Shown here: positions 36,201 through 46,733 of the stretch, one piece after another
How the letters are laid out: each line of letters opens with the position of its first letter
Numbering within the stretch: the first letter of the stretch is position 1
DNA from: an uncultured Rhodopila sp.
GTDB lineage: Bacteria > Pseudomonadota > Alphaproteobacteria > Acetobacterales > Acetobacteraceae
Assembly (NCBI GenBank): GCA_903851415.1
Contig: CAINOE010000138.1
Span: forward strand, 24,064-88,063
Direction of reading: 5' to 3'
DNA: 64,000 bases
Made by a program: the position numbers and the translations under genes
The notes under the pieces: model-generated
Told to the model about the DNA's origin: nothing
Seen by the model: the letters and a program-made list of their open reading frames with translations, nothing else
Database searches by the model: none

Positions 36201-36521
36201 TCATTGGCCCCTGCGCTGTAACCAAGCCTGAAGCCGTTTAACTTTGCTGGCGTCGTCGGCTCTGGCCGCAAGGCGCATTTCAAGAAGGTTGTCGTTCGCT
36301 ATCGAGTTTAGGGGCTTACCCAGCTTTCTGCTCGCAATGATGAGGGGAAGCATATCAGGCGAGTCTAGCCAAAGTCCGAACTCCTCCCTGTCCATCCCGA
36401 GGTAATCATGCAGTGACAGGCCAACCGGGTCCTCATGCCATTGGTCAACGTAGTCATCGATTTCGTCAGTCATCGCCTCTCCCGCCAGGGCGAGCGACAA
36501 GAAGGTTCGGTGTTCAGACAT
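36201..36521 (-). CDS. Small acidic protein between toxin and ImmA genes (putative antitoxin/immunity)
   Basis: 106 residues from the ATG at 36521. An acidic middle (MTDEIDDYVDQWHEDPVGLSLHDYLGMDREEFGLWL) and a basic, helical C-terminus (AARADDASKVKRLQAWLQRR). The family is not recognised by name. Its ATG overlaps the toxin frame by 8 bases and its stop overlaps the ATG of the ImmA gene (ATGA), so the three are one translationally coupled operon. Its position and acidity fit an immunity or antitoxin role, an inference. Confidence 0.65.
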   Translation of the reverse strand: MSEHRTFLSLALAGEAMTDEIDDYVDQWHEDPVGLSLHDYLGMDREEFGLWLDSPDMLPLIIASRKLGKPLNSIANDNLLEMRLAARADDASKVKRLQAWLQRRGQ

Positions 36522-36741
36522 TGATCGATCTCCCTGGAACCGCGTCCTTGATCCAATCCCCGGTAACGGCATGTTTCACACCGACATGCTTACCCCGGCC
36601 GTTAAAGACTTCGACTTCCCCATGCAGGCTGTCCCATGTGTAGAGCCGCTTACCCTTATCCGAAGCCCACCGTTGTTGCCCGTGGACAAATCCAAGGTAC
36701 TCGAAGTCGTCCAGTATGCAAGGGTGAGGTCGCGCAACCAT
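36514..36741 (-). CDS. Colicin E3-like ribosome-inactivating RNase domain, stand-alone
   Basis: 75 residues. YTWDSLHGEVEVFNGRGKHVG near residue 34 matches the catalytic core of colicin E3-type 16S rRNases: D37, H40 and E44 are spaced as D510, H513 and E517 of colicin E3, and R71 sits near the position of R545. There are no translocation or receptor domains, so it is a bare cytotoxic domain that would act inside the cell. No clear ribosome binding site precedes the ATG, and it may be the tail of a larger lost gene. Next gene overlaps by 8 bases. Confidence 0.65.
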   Translation of the reverse strand: MVARPHPCILDDFEYLGFVHGQQRWASDKGKRLYTWDSLHGEVEVFNGRGKHVGVKHAVTGDWIKDAVPGRSINV

Positions 36742-36870
36742 ACGGGCGTCTAATGCGAAAGCGCAAGGTTCGTCAATGTCGGTTTGGTGACCGATCCCGC
36801 GGGAGATCGGCGCCAGCTACGGAGCCTGATCCCACGGGTGACGAAAAAATGCGGCGTTTCGCTCATCGCG

Positions 36871-37277
36871 CGCGACCACGGCATCGATGTCGCCGAAACC
36901 GTGCATGACCGTCCGACGGAGTATCTGACGCTCCTGCGGGTGACGGTGGAGACCGACGGGCTGACCCGGTCGGTTGCCGGCACGCTGTTCGCCGGCCGCG
37001 GCCGCGCATCGTCGAGATCAAGGGCATCAAGGTGGAGGCCGATTTCGCGCCGCGCATGCTGTATGTGACCAACCAGGACAAGCCCGGCTTCATCGGCCGG
37101 TTCGGCGCCACTCTGGCGGATGCCGGGCTGAACATTGCGACTTTCCACCTCGGACGTTCGGCCGAGGGCGGCGATGCGATCTGCCTGGTGTCGCTGGATG
37201 AGGACGTGCCCGAGGTTGTCCTGAACAAGGTGCGAGCGCTGCCGCTGGTGGTCCAGGCGACGCCGCTGACGTTCTAG
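36871..37277 (+). pseudogene. Second copy of the serA 3' end (frameshifted)
   Basis: Aligns with 33207-33614 of serA over its whole length, with mostly third-position changes (for example ACGGAGTAT against ACGGAGTAC) and one missing base near 36994 that shifts the frame in the GCCGGxCGCGGCCGCG run. It encodes the end of the ASB domain and the full ACT domain and has the same stop. No start codon or upstream serA sequence is present. It is a remnant left by insertion or recombination, not a gene. Confidence 0.9.
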
Positions 37278-37289
37278 CGGCCGGGGACC

Positions 37290-37320
37290 GGAGCGTTTCC
37301 GGCGGCGCCGGAAACGCTCC
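37290..37320 (+). terminator. Strong terminator after the serA remnant
   Basis: Perfect 13-bp stem (37290-37302 with 37308-37320) and 5-base loop, then GTTTG. It may be the original serA terminator. Confidence 0.8.
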
Positions 37321-37331
37321 GTTTGCTGCGG

Positions 37332-37484
37332 CTATGCCCGATCGTGGTCGTGCGGCGTGGTCTGCGAGAATTCGCTGGACACCGCGTCGGCGACCTTTTT
37401 CGGCACCGCGTCGCCAATGGTTCTGAAGGTCAGCGCGTAGGCGAAAAACACCACGCAGATGACTGCCAGGACAACCAACATCAT
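37332..37484 (-). CDS. Small single-span membrane protein, 50 residues
   Basis: The ATG at 37484 follows a perfect AGGAGG at 37488-37493; the frame ends at 37332. It begins MMLVVLAVICVVFFAYALTF, one transmembrane helix, followed by a soluble tail (GDAVPKKVADAVSSEFSQTT) ending in a His/Asp-rich motif HDHDRA. No family recognised. Ribosome binding site and membrane helix make it a credible gene. Confidence 0.65.
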   Translation of the reverse strand: MMLVVLAVICVVFFAYALTFRTIGDAVPKKVADAVSSEFSQTTPHDHDRA

Positions 37485-37688
37485 ACGCCTCCTGTGTTAT
37501 CGTGAGTTCTGAACTCAGTTTTCGAACAATGCCGCGGCGCGTGTTCGGCCGCTGCCATCCCAGATGGATGGCGGGGGCGGCGATTTCCCATCAGCTTTGT
37601 GCGTCTTTTCGTTCAGTTGATTTTCACGCGGGCTTGAACCGAGACTGTCCGAACGCGTGGGGCGCCCTGCCCCGCTAGCCGATTGCCA

Positions 37689-37944
37689 GACTGGGAGCGG
37701 GCTAACGCGCTCAGGTCGCTACAATATGCGGCACCTCAAGGAAGCCATGCTGCTGCTGATCGCGAACGACGGACCTCTGGCAGCCGAGTGGCTGGATCAC
37801 GCGTTGACGGGCGACTGGGCTGATCATCGCGAGTGTCACATCGGTGGAGACTTTCCGTTGATTTATCGGCTCATTGGCTCCGGTGCGTCTGAGGACGTCA
37901 TATTCGTCCGAGCCGGCACGCATGCCGACTTGTTCGAAAACTGA
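37689..37944 (+). pseudogene. YafQ-type toxin with a frameshift
   Basis: The 3' frame reads RSGRYNMRHLKEAMLLLIAN, then DWADHRECHIGGDFPLIYRL and VRAGTHADLF, the body of a YafQ/RelE-fold mRNA interferase. The preceding bases read DWERA in another frame; removing one base near 37705 gives DWERAKRSGRYN, the usual family sequence. The start codon and first residues are also lost and no antitoxin gene precedes it. A remnant. Confidence 0.75.
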
Positions 37945-38113
37945 CCCGGGCCAGCCCGGGTCGTGACATAAGCAAGTTGCTGACCGGACTGGCATTTCAG
38001 CCAACATTAACGGTTGACACCGCGCCGCCCGTCGCTATAAACCGCCGCTTCCGGTCGCCGGGAGCCTGATCGCTCCGGGCGGCCCATTTGCAGTGTCTTG
38101 AAAGTTTGCCCCC

Positions 38114-38554
38114 ATGTTTGCTGTCATCCGCACCGGCGGAAAGCAGTACCGCGTCACGCCCAACGCGGTCCTGAAGGTCGAGAAGCTTGAAGCCGAAGCC
38201 GGCGCCACTTTCACGTTCACCGATGTCCTCGCCGTGGGCGGGGAGGGCAGCCTGACCGTCGGCGCGCCGCTCGTGGCCCATGCCTCCGTCACCGCCACGG
38301 TGATCGCGCAGGACCGCCTCGACAAGGTGATCATCTTCAAGAAGCGCCGCCGGCAGAACAGCCGCCGCCGCAACGGCCACCGCCAGCACGTGACCGTGCT
38401 GCGCGTTGCCGGCATCAACGCCAACGGCCAGACCTATACGACGCCGGAACCGGCCGAAGCCGCCGCCCCGGTCGAAGCGGTTGAGGAGACGCCGATCGTG
38501 GCCGCCGCCCCGGTTGACGCCGCGCCGAACGAAACCTCCGAACCGCAGGAGTAA
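38114..38554 (+). CDS. rplU: 50S ribosomal protein L21
   Basis: 146 residues. [20 protein letters not shown] and the C-terminal [17 protein letters not shown] block are the L21 signatures. An Ala/Pro/Glu-rich tail of about 40 residues follows the normal end, as in many Alphaproteobacteria. First gene of rplU-rpmA-obgE-proB; rpmA begins 6 bases after its stop. The promoter is probably in the 170 bases upstream. Confidence 0.95.
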   Translation: MFAVIRTGGKQYRVTPNAVLKVEKLEAEAGATFTFTDVLAVGGEGSLTVGAPLVAHASVTATVIAQDRLDKVIIFKKRRRQNSRRRNGHRQHVTVLRVAGINANGQTYTTPEPAEAAAPVEAVEETPIVAAAPVDAAPNETSEPQE

Positions 38555-38560
38555 TCCGCC

Positions 38561-38830
38561 ATGGCCCATAAGAAAGCAGGCGGCTCGTCCCGCAACGGCC
38601 GCGATACCGAAGGCCGCCGCCTCGGCATCAAGAAGTTCGGCGGCGAGAAGGTCGTCGCCGGCAACATCCTGGTGCGCCAGCGCGGCACCAAGTGGTATCC
38701 CGGCACCAATGTCGGCCTCGGCCGCGACCACACCATCTTCGCCCTCGTGGACGGCCACGTGAAGTTCGCGCGCAAGTCCGAGGGCAAGGTGCATATCTCC
38801 GTCGAGCCGCTACCGGTCGCCGCCGAATAA
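38561..38830 (+). CDS. rpmA: 50S ribosomal protein L27
   Basis: 89 residues. [20 protein letters not shown] at the N-terminus and [20 protein letters not shown] in the middle are diagnostic. No N-terminal cleavable extension of the Firmicutes type. Binds near the peptidyl-transferase centre. Cotranscribed with rplU. Confidence 0.96.
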   Translation: MAHKKAGGSSRNGRDTEGRRLGIKKFGGEKVVAGNILVRQRGTKWYPGTNVGLGRDHTIFALVDGHVKFARKSEGKVHISVEPLPVAAE

Positions 38831-38899
38831 CCACCGCATCCGCTTCAGCGTCCGGACGGGGGTCGGCTCACATCCGGCCCCCGTTTCCGTTTTTGGTGA

Positions 38900-41037
<2,138 letters not shown>

Positions 41038-41065
41038 GGAGGCCAATTTCCGCAAAATGCGTTGG

Positions 41066-41365
41066 TCAGGGATGCGACAGGAACTTCAGCATCGCGAACA
41101 CGAAGCCCAAAAGTGTGACCTGGGATGCCGCTATCGTGCCGATGAGGACCCAGGTGGTGGGCAGATGCTCCAATCGCCCGCGCATAAACGATAGATCCCG
41201 GACTGCGGTCTTCATATCGGACCGAAGGTCTTTCACGTCGTCTTCCAAACGTGCAACGCGCATTGCCATTATGTCGGGAGGATCGGTAGGGCCACCGCCG
41301 CTGTCAAGGGGCTTCCACGGAAAGGGAACTATTGTAGGTTCTTTTCTGCCCTGACCGCCGCTCAT
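41066..41365 (-). CDS. Hypothetical protein with coiled coil and C-terminal membrane anchor
   Basis: 99 residues. A charged helix (MRVARLEDDVKDLRSDMKTA) predicts a coiled coil, and the last 30 residues (WVLIGTIAASQVTLLGFVFAML) form one membrane span. This arrangement recalls small phage-borne membrane proteins of the XhlA kind. Start overlaps the stop of the upstream zinc-ribbon gene (ATGA). Convergent with proB. Confidence 0.6.
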   Translation of the reverse strand: MSGGQGRKEPTIVPFPWKPLDSGGGPTDPPDIMAMRVARLEDDVKDLRSDMKTAVRDLSFMRGRLEHLPTTWVLIGTIAASQVTLLGFVFAMLKFLSHP

Positions 41366-41679
41366 AGCGTGTCCAGTTCTTCGTGGTTTATCGCGTCTGC
41401 CGGAGCGGCGGCGACGTTGTCTATGGTTTCTCGGGTCGCGTCATCGACGACTGATGCAACGTGTGATCGGACGAAACCGCAGTTCATGCATACGATGGTA
41501 TAAAGCGGATAGTGCTGACCGGCCGTCGTCATTGGCATAACGGTTGTCTCTCCCGGACGGCCAATCAGCCCCCACTGCTCCTGCCCACAGAACGGGCAAG
41601 CGAGCTGCGCACCCTTTCGCAAGAGGAACCGGGTGATCTTCGCAATGGCGTCGGGTTGCGGATCGGGATGCTCGGTCAT
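41362..41679 (-). CDS. Small zinc-ribbon protein
   Basis: 105 residues with two CxxC pairs, CPFCGQEQWGL near residue 28 and VCMNCGFVRSH near residue 63, giving a four-cysteine zinc site. The C-terminus is acidic. No named family recognised; such proteins are common in prophages. Coupled to the membrane-anchored protein downstream. The pair marks the left side of the restriction-modification island. Confidence 0.6.
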   Translation of the reverse strand: MTEHPDPQPDAIAKITRFLLRKGAQLACPFCGQEQWGLIGRPGETTVMPMTTAGQHYPLYTIVCMNCGFVRSHVASVVDDATRETIDNVAAAPADAINHEELDTL

Positions 41680-42036
41680 CGGATCACCATTATTAGTTAG
41701 ATATTATATCCCTCCATGCCGTTGCAACACCCTGTTCAGGCTCGGCCAGCCGGCTGCCCTGGCAAATGCGCGACATCGTTGTCCGCCGTAAATCGTGCCC
41801 CACGAGTACCCGCAGCGCGCTGGGGGCTCCTGACCGTCACGTTTCCGTTGGCCTTCAAGATGCGACAACCTGGGCGCGGCTGGCGTGCGGTCGAGATTTA
41901 TCTTGGGGCTTGAGCGCATAACCAGGCGATAGCGCTGGCTCCGGGCCGCGGGGTATGCGAAATCCCGGACCGTTATGTTGACAGCCGTCAGTGTTCTTGT
42001 TATGTTCGAAACTGTTAACCTCAGAATGGACCTATT
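41680..42036. promoter_or_regulatory. Upstream region of the type III modification gene
   Basis: 357 bases, visibly more AT-rich just before 41710 and 42010 than the surrounding chromosome. No convincing gene; two short frames here have no ribosome binding site. It must hold the mod promoter and that of the leftward zinc-ribbon gene. Confidence 0.4.
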
Positions 42037-44034
42037 ATGGCGGACTCTCGCTACGAAACCTACGGTCGAGAGGACCTAATCCAGCGCGAGCGCGACGCAG
42101 ACGAGACGGGTGGCCTGCGCCTTCACTATAAGGGCCAGACCCCTCCCTGGCGCATCGTCCGGCGGGTCCAGCCGCGGCGCCAGAAAATCGAGGAGAAGCT
42201 GTGCTGCGGCGACGAGACCGCCCGCACCAACCTCATCCTCGAAGGCGAGAACCTCCAAGGCATGGTTTCGCTCTACAAATACCGCGGCCAAGTCGATTTG
42301 GTGCTGACCGATCCGCCCTACAACACGGGAAATGATTTCCGTTACAACGACAAGTGGGACGAAGACCCGAACGACCCGGACCTGGGCAATATTGTTGCCG
42401 CTGAAGACGGGTCAAAACATAGCAAGTGGCTTCCTTTTATGGCGCCGCGGCTGTGGATGATGCACGAAATGCTGCGGCCGGGCGGCGTGATCGCAATCTG
42501 TATCGACCACCGCGAGCTATTCAGGCTCGGCATGCTGCTCGACGACATGTTCGATGAATCGAACCGTATAGGCATCATCAACTGGCAGAAGTCCTACGCA
42601 CCTCGGAACGACCAAAAACACCTTTCGACGGCGACGGAATATGTCCTCGTCTATGCGAAGAACCTCGACCGGGCAAAGACCGGACTGCTGCCGCGCACCG
42701 AAGCTATGAACAGCCGCTACCTGTCACCTGACGGCGACCCCGACCTTTGGAAACCGGGCGACCTGACCGCGCAGGGGGATACATCCCACCCGACCATGGT
42801 GTATGCTGTCCAATCGCCGTTTACCGGAGAGCTGCATTATCCCTCCGACGGCCGCCATTGGGGATCCGAGAAGCGGCGCATGAAAGTGTGGCTAGAATTG
42901 TGGGGTTCACAATACGCGGAACGCGACCTAAAGGACGGCCATCCCAAGGCGCTGGTCATCAAGGGCGCCCCGATATCGAACGAAGCCAAGTTCAAGCCGG
43001 ACAATCCCGCCCTGGTTGCCGCTCGGGAGGCTGCCGAGCGCATCCGTGCCGCTGGTAACTGGCCTGCCGCGCACGGGCGCGACGAGGGCCAAGGCACATT
43101 CGGCATGAAAAAATACCTCAAGAACGTGAAGCAGGGCATCGTCCCAACGACCTTCTGGTCGGACGACGACTACGAAGAACCATTCGAGATCGGAAGCACG
43201 TCGTGGGAGCACGAGCAATCGGGGCATAGTCAGGCAGGCATCAACGAGCTCTCCGCTATCATGGGGCGGGACCACGCGTTCGATACAGTCAAGCCGCTTC
43301 GGCTGTTCAAGAAAATCATCCAGATATGGTGCCCGTCGAAGGGTGTTATACTCGACGCTTTTGCGGGTTCAGGCACAACCGGCCACGCGACCCTCGAGCT
43401 GAACGCCGAAAGCGGGAGCGGGCGGACCTTCCTGATGATTGAGCAGGGAAGGCCCGAAAAGGGCGATCCGTATGCGCGTGGGCTGACGGCTGAGCGCGTG
43501 CGCCGCGCCATCTCCGGCATCAGAGTTGACAAGGCAGGCAAGAAGTCGCGGAAGGCCGAGCCCTTGCCCGGTGGTTTTCGTTTCGCAAGGTTGACGCAGA
43601 AGGTCGACCGCGACGCGGTCCTCGCCCTCGAACGCGAGGAGATGGTGGATTTGCTTCTGACATCACATTGGGACCAGAGCGAGCGCAGCGCCGCCTACCT
43701 ACGACGATTGCCTGCTGGCGACTGCAAATATCTGTTCGCCATTAGCCCCAGGAACGAGGGGTTCTTCCTTGTGTGGACCGGTCCAGGCGGACCGACGGTT
43801 ATCGACCGGACGACGTATCGGGCGATCGTCGAGGAGGCGCAGGAAGCCAAGCTGACGCCCCCGTTCCACGTCTATGCGCGCACGATGAATTACTCGGGCC
43901 CGCATGTTGAATTCTATCAGATCCCCGACCGCATCCTCGAGAAGCTTGGCTTCAATGAGGCGACGACACCGTTTAGCAACGCCAAGTATGAACAGGAAGA
44001 CACGGAAACAGATGCTGAGGTGGAGGTTGCATGA
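42037..44034 (+). CDS. Type III restriction-modification DNA methyltransferase (Mod)
   Basis: 665 residues. DPPYNTGNDF (catalytic motif IV) is at residue 92 and the AdoMet motif DAFAGSGTTGHATLEL near 440, the order of beta-class N6-adenine methyltransferases. The large central region between them is the target recognition domain, typical of type III Mod. The reading frame is intact. The stop overlaps the res ATG (ATGA). The start has only a weak ribosome binding site. It also provides recognition for the Res partner. Confidence 0.9.
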   Translation: MADSRYETYGREDLIQRERDADETGGLRLHYKGQTPPWRIVRRVQPRRQKIEEKLCCGDETARTNLILEGENLQGMVSLYKYRGQVDLVLTDPPYNTGNDFRYNDKWDEDPNDPDLGNIVAAEDGSKHSKWLPFMAPRLWMMHEMLRPGGVIAICIDHRELFRLGMLLDDMFDESNRIGIINWQKSYAPRNDQKHLSTATEYVLVYAKNLDRAKTGLLPRTEAMNSRYLSPDGDPDLWKPGDLTAQGDTSHPTMVYAVQSPFTGELHYPSDGRHWGSEKRRMKVWLELWGSQYAERDLKDGHPKALVIKGAPISNEAKFKPDNPALVAAREAAERIRAAGNWPAAHGRDEGQGTFGMKKYLKNVKQGIVPTTFWSDDDYEEPFEIGSTSWEHEQSGHSQAGINELSAIMGRDHAFDTVKPLRLFKKIIQIWCPSKGVILDAFAGSGTTGHATLELNAESGSGRTFLMIEQGRPEKGDPYARGLTAERVRRAISGIRVDKAGKKSRKAEPLPGGFRFARLTQKVDRDAVLALEREEMVDLLLTSHWDQSERSAAYLRRLPAGDCKYLFAISPRNEGFFLVWTGPGGPTVIDRTTYRAIVEEAQEAKLTPPFHVYARTMNYSGPHVEFYQIPDRILEKLGFNEATTPFSNAKYEQEDTETDAEVEVA

Positions 44035-46388
44035 GCGATATCCAACTTCTTCCGTTTCAGGTCCGCGCGTCCCAGCAGATCGTTAACCGCTACCTCAAGG
44101 TCTTAGGCGACCCGGATCGGCCCGCCTACACGGCCTCTCGGCCGGTGCCTTACTACCAAGCCCTCTCGGCAATCACCGGCGCAGGCAAAACCCCCGTGCT
44201 CGCCGATGCCGTGGCGAATATCCGTGGGGCAATGCAAGCGCACCGGCAGCCAATCGTCCTTTGGATCTCCAAGGGCAAGGCAGTCGTCGACCAAACTTAC
44301 GCGAATTTCGAATCCGGCGGGAAATACCACCACCTCATCGACCCATTCGAGGCGCTTTACCTATCCGAGATGACGCCCCAGGCGGTCGAAGACGGCGGCA
44401 CCGCATTCATCGCCCTCGCGACGGTCGGGACATTCAATCAGAAGGAAAAGGGGGATGGAACCCTAACGGTCCATCGCGTCCGCGAGGACAGCGACGACTC
44501 GGAGTCGCTATGGTCCCGGCTGGGGTCGCGTCGCACTGCAGACGGCGAACGCCGCCCGCTTATCGTAGTCTACGATGAAGGCCATAACCTGACGGACGCG
44601 CAAACTGAGCTTTTGTTCGAACTGGATCCTGATGCGTTTCTGGTTGCCAGCGCGACCATGCGAACGCCCGGGCGGCTGGGACGCCTCATCGACCGGCTCA
44701 AACAAGAGGGCTGGTCTGACGAGCCTGATGAGGACACGAAGGACGACATCAAGTCATGCCTCGTCACCGCGATCAGCAGCAAGGCTGTGGTCAAGGCCGA
44801 ACTGGTCAAGAAGCAAATCGTGCTCGGCGGCTACACGGGCATCATGGAAACGATGCTTGATGACATGCTCGAGTCGATGGCGACCACTCGCCAGAAGGCC
44901 ATCGACTTGCGGGCCGGGTTCGAACCCAAGGCAATCTATGTCTGCAAAACGAATGTCAACCAGGATGATGGCACCACGGACTTAGTGTCGCGGCCGTTCG
45001 CCGAGCGCAAGGCCCCTCCCATTCTTATATGGCGATATCTCGTTGAGCAGAAGAGCGTCAATCCGGCCGATATCGCAGTTTATTGCGACCTCAAGGTTGA
45101 CCGCTCCGACCATCCCCTACCGCCCGACTTCAAACTCTTCTCCGGCGGCGAGGAGGACTTCGCCGTCTTCACTGCAGGTAGCTACAAGCACATCATCTTC
45201 AACCTGGCGCTTCAATAGGGGTGGGACGATCCGGCCTGCGCCTTCGCCTACATCGACAAGTCCATGGGGAGCGGGGTTCAGGTCGAGCAGGTCATTGGCC
45301 GTGTGCTCCGACAGCCGGGCGCGGAGCACTACGCGGACCCGGATCTGAACACGGCATCCTTCTTCATACGCGTCGACGACAAGCAAGAGTTCCCGCGGAT
45401 ACTGAAGTCGGTCCGCGCGAAGCTCGGCGCCGAGATGCCGGACGTCTGCATCGAGGGGTATACCGATGCCAGCGCGCGTAAGCGTTCCGTGCAGTTGCCC
45501 AAGAAGCCGATGACGGTGCCGCAGATCCATATCGACATGAGTGAGGCAACGTCTGCGATGCAGCAGGCGATGGCAGGCATCATCGACTTCCGACATGTAC
45601 CATCTGCGACATTCGGACCCGGCCAGCTTCAGCGCGCCGTCCAGGGCATCGGCGACGGATCGAAGGGCGCCATTGAGGTCTTGGATGTGCCCCATGCAAA
45701 CAGGGTCACGGCCAGGTGGCTGGTCCGGCGAGAGATGCGGGCACTGCACCCCGAGGCCGTCAAGCCGATCGAGTTCGACGCTAGGTTCGACGCGCTGGTG
45801 GAGGTGACCAGTCAGGCCGCCTCGGTTCTTCGATCCGCTGCCGAGGACCTGGTGGACATATATCTGGCGAACAGTGAACTGACGTTCGAGGAGAGCTTTC
45901 CATACGCGGTCGGGACAGTGCTAGCGAACCCGGCCAAAGCCAAGCCGTTCCAGAACGCGTTACACGACAGCTACGAGCTCCGGTCGCTGGAACAGGAAAT
46001 CGCCGAAGCCATTGACGAAGTCGGGGTGGATTGGTGTCGGAACCCCGAGAACGGGGGTTACTCCATCCCGCTGCTCGAAAAGGGGGATACTCAAAGGTTC
46101 TTTCCCGATTTCCTCGTCTGGAAGGACGGTATCGTCTATGCGCTGGACCCCAAGGGCGGGCATCTGCTTGCGCGAGACGCATACCGCAAGCTGCTGAACA
46201 TCCAAGACGAGAAGAAGAACCGACGCGTGCTCGTCCGACTGATATCCGTCGGCAAGTGGACCGAAGCGATCCAGGAGGTCGGTAAGAAGGGGTTCACCGT
46301 TTGGTCCATGACGAAGAACACGGGGCGTCTGCGTGCCAAGCACGTTGCGACGGAAGCCGAGGCGGTCGAGGCGGCGCTCAAGCCGTGA
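44031..46388 (+). pseudogene. Type III restriction endonuclease (Res) with in-frame amber codon
   Basis: 785 codons with a single TAG at codon 396 (45216-45218). Before it are Walker A ITGAGKT (48-54), DEGH and the SAT motif of an SF2 helicase. Right after it the same frame continues GWDDPACAF, with QVIGRVLR (motif VI) next and a PD-ExK-like nuclease end (FFPDFLVWKDGIVYALDPKGG). The stop replaces the glutamate of the conserved motif LxEGWDxP; one G-to-T change (GAG to TAG) explains it. Nothing else is wrong, so the loss is recent or the product is made as two pieces. Mod would then be a solitary methylase. Confidence 0.88.
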
Positions 46389-46440
46389 GCTGTCAGCGTG
46401 CCGGTCATGCCGTCGATCAGGAACTTCGCGTTCCCGTCCA

Positions 46441-46653
46441 TCAATGCCGCCAATCAACCTCGGCCGCCTCGGCCCAACGAATAGCTGCTTCAATCGCTCC
46501 GTCCGGGAGCGTCGGATAAGCCTGAAAAATGCGGTCAATAGGATAGCCGGCCCGCAGATTGGCGACAATCGTTTCCGCCAAAATCCGTGTGCCGAAGATG
46601 CATGGGTCACCGGTCATCACTTCCGGGTCGGCCACCACCTCAACGCGTGACAT
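46441..46653 (-). CDS. DUF433 antitoxin-like protein
   Basis: 70 residues from the ATG at 46653, preceded by AGGAGG. GDPCIFGTRILAETIVANLRAGYPIDRI and DGAIEAAIRWAE are the DUF433 signature, a winged-helix VapB-like antitoxin family. Its usual DUF5615 PIN-like partner should follow; an overlapping ATG at 46441 does open MDGNAKFLID but the frame leaves the family after about 10 residues, close to the end of the res gene. The toxin seems to have been cut off at the island boundary. Confidence 0.8.
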   Translation of the reverse strand: MSRVEVVADPEVMTGDPCIFGTRILAETIVANLRAGYPIDRIFQAYPTLPDGAIEAAIRWAEAAEVDWRH

Positions 46654-46733
46654 TGCTGCCTCCTTCCTTTCGCGCATCCTGATACACTGCGGCTGGCACC
46701 ATAAACCGATCGGTCACGCCAAACCTGACGCCC

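Larger units (their letters stand above)
33742..36204 (-). pseudogene. ImmA/IrrE-family metallopeptidase, split by the IS66 element
   Basis: Removing the insertion sequence and one 8-bp target copy joins 35761 to 34283 in frame (…ALFLVYSIAEVSLQAASIKF…), restoring one protein. It has the ImmA/IrrE pattern: PIDVENILSEY, RFTLALELGHVLIP, and EAEASRFASELLMPAKW. Two older lesions are visible. The first His of HELGH is Leu (CAT to CTT). The ATG at 36204, which overlaps the upstream stop (ATGA) and begins MIDFPAEVRLAQRL, is one base out of frame with the rest; one extra G in the run 36138-36142 would repair it. Intact relatives cleave repressors or antitoxins. Third gene of the toxin cassette. Confidence 0.8.

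Noticed and set aside
41716..41913. 65-codon frame between the zinc-ribbon gene and mod
   Set aside because: No ribosome binding site, no homology pattern and composition like noncoding sequence.
45216..45218. Amber readthrough or pyrrolysine at the Res TAG
   Set aside because: There is no sign of a pyrrolysine system here, and the normal residue at this position is a conserved Glu; a point mutation is simpler.
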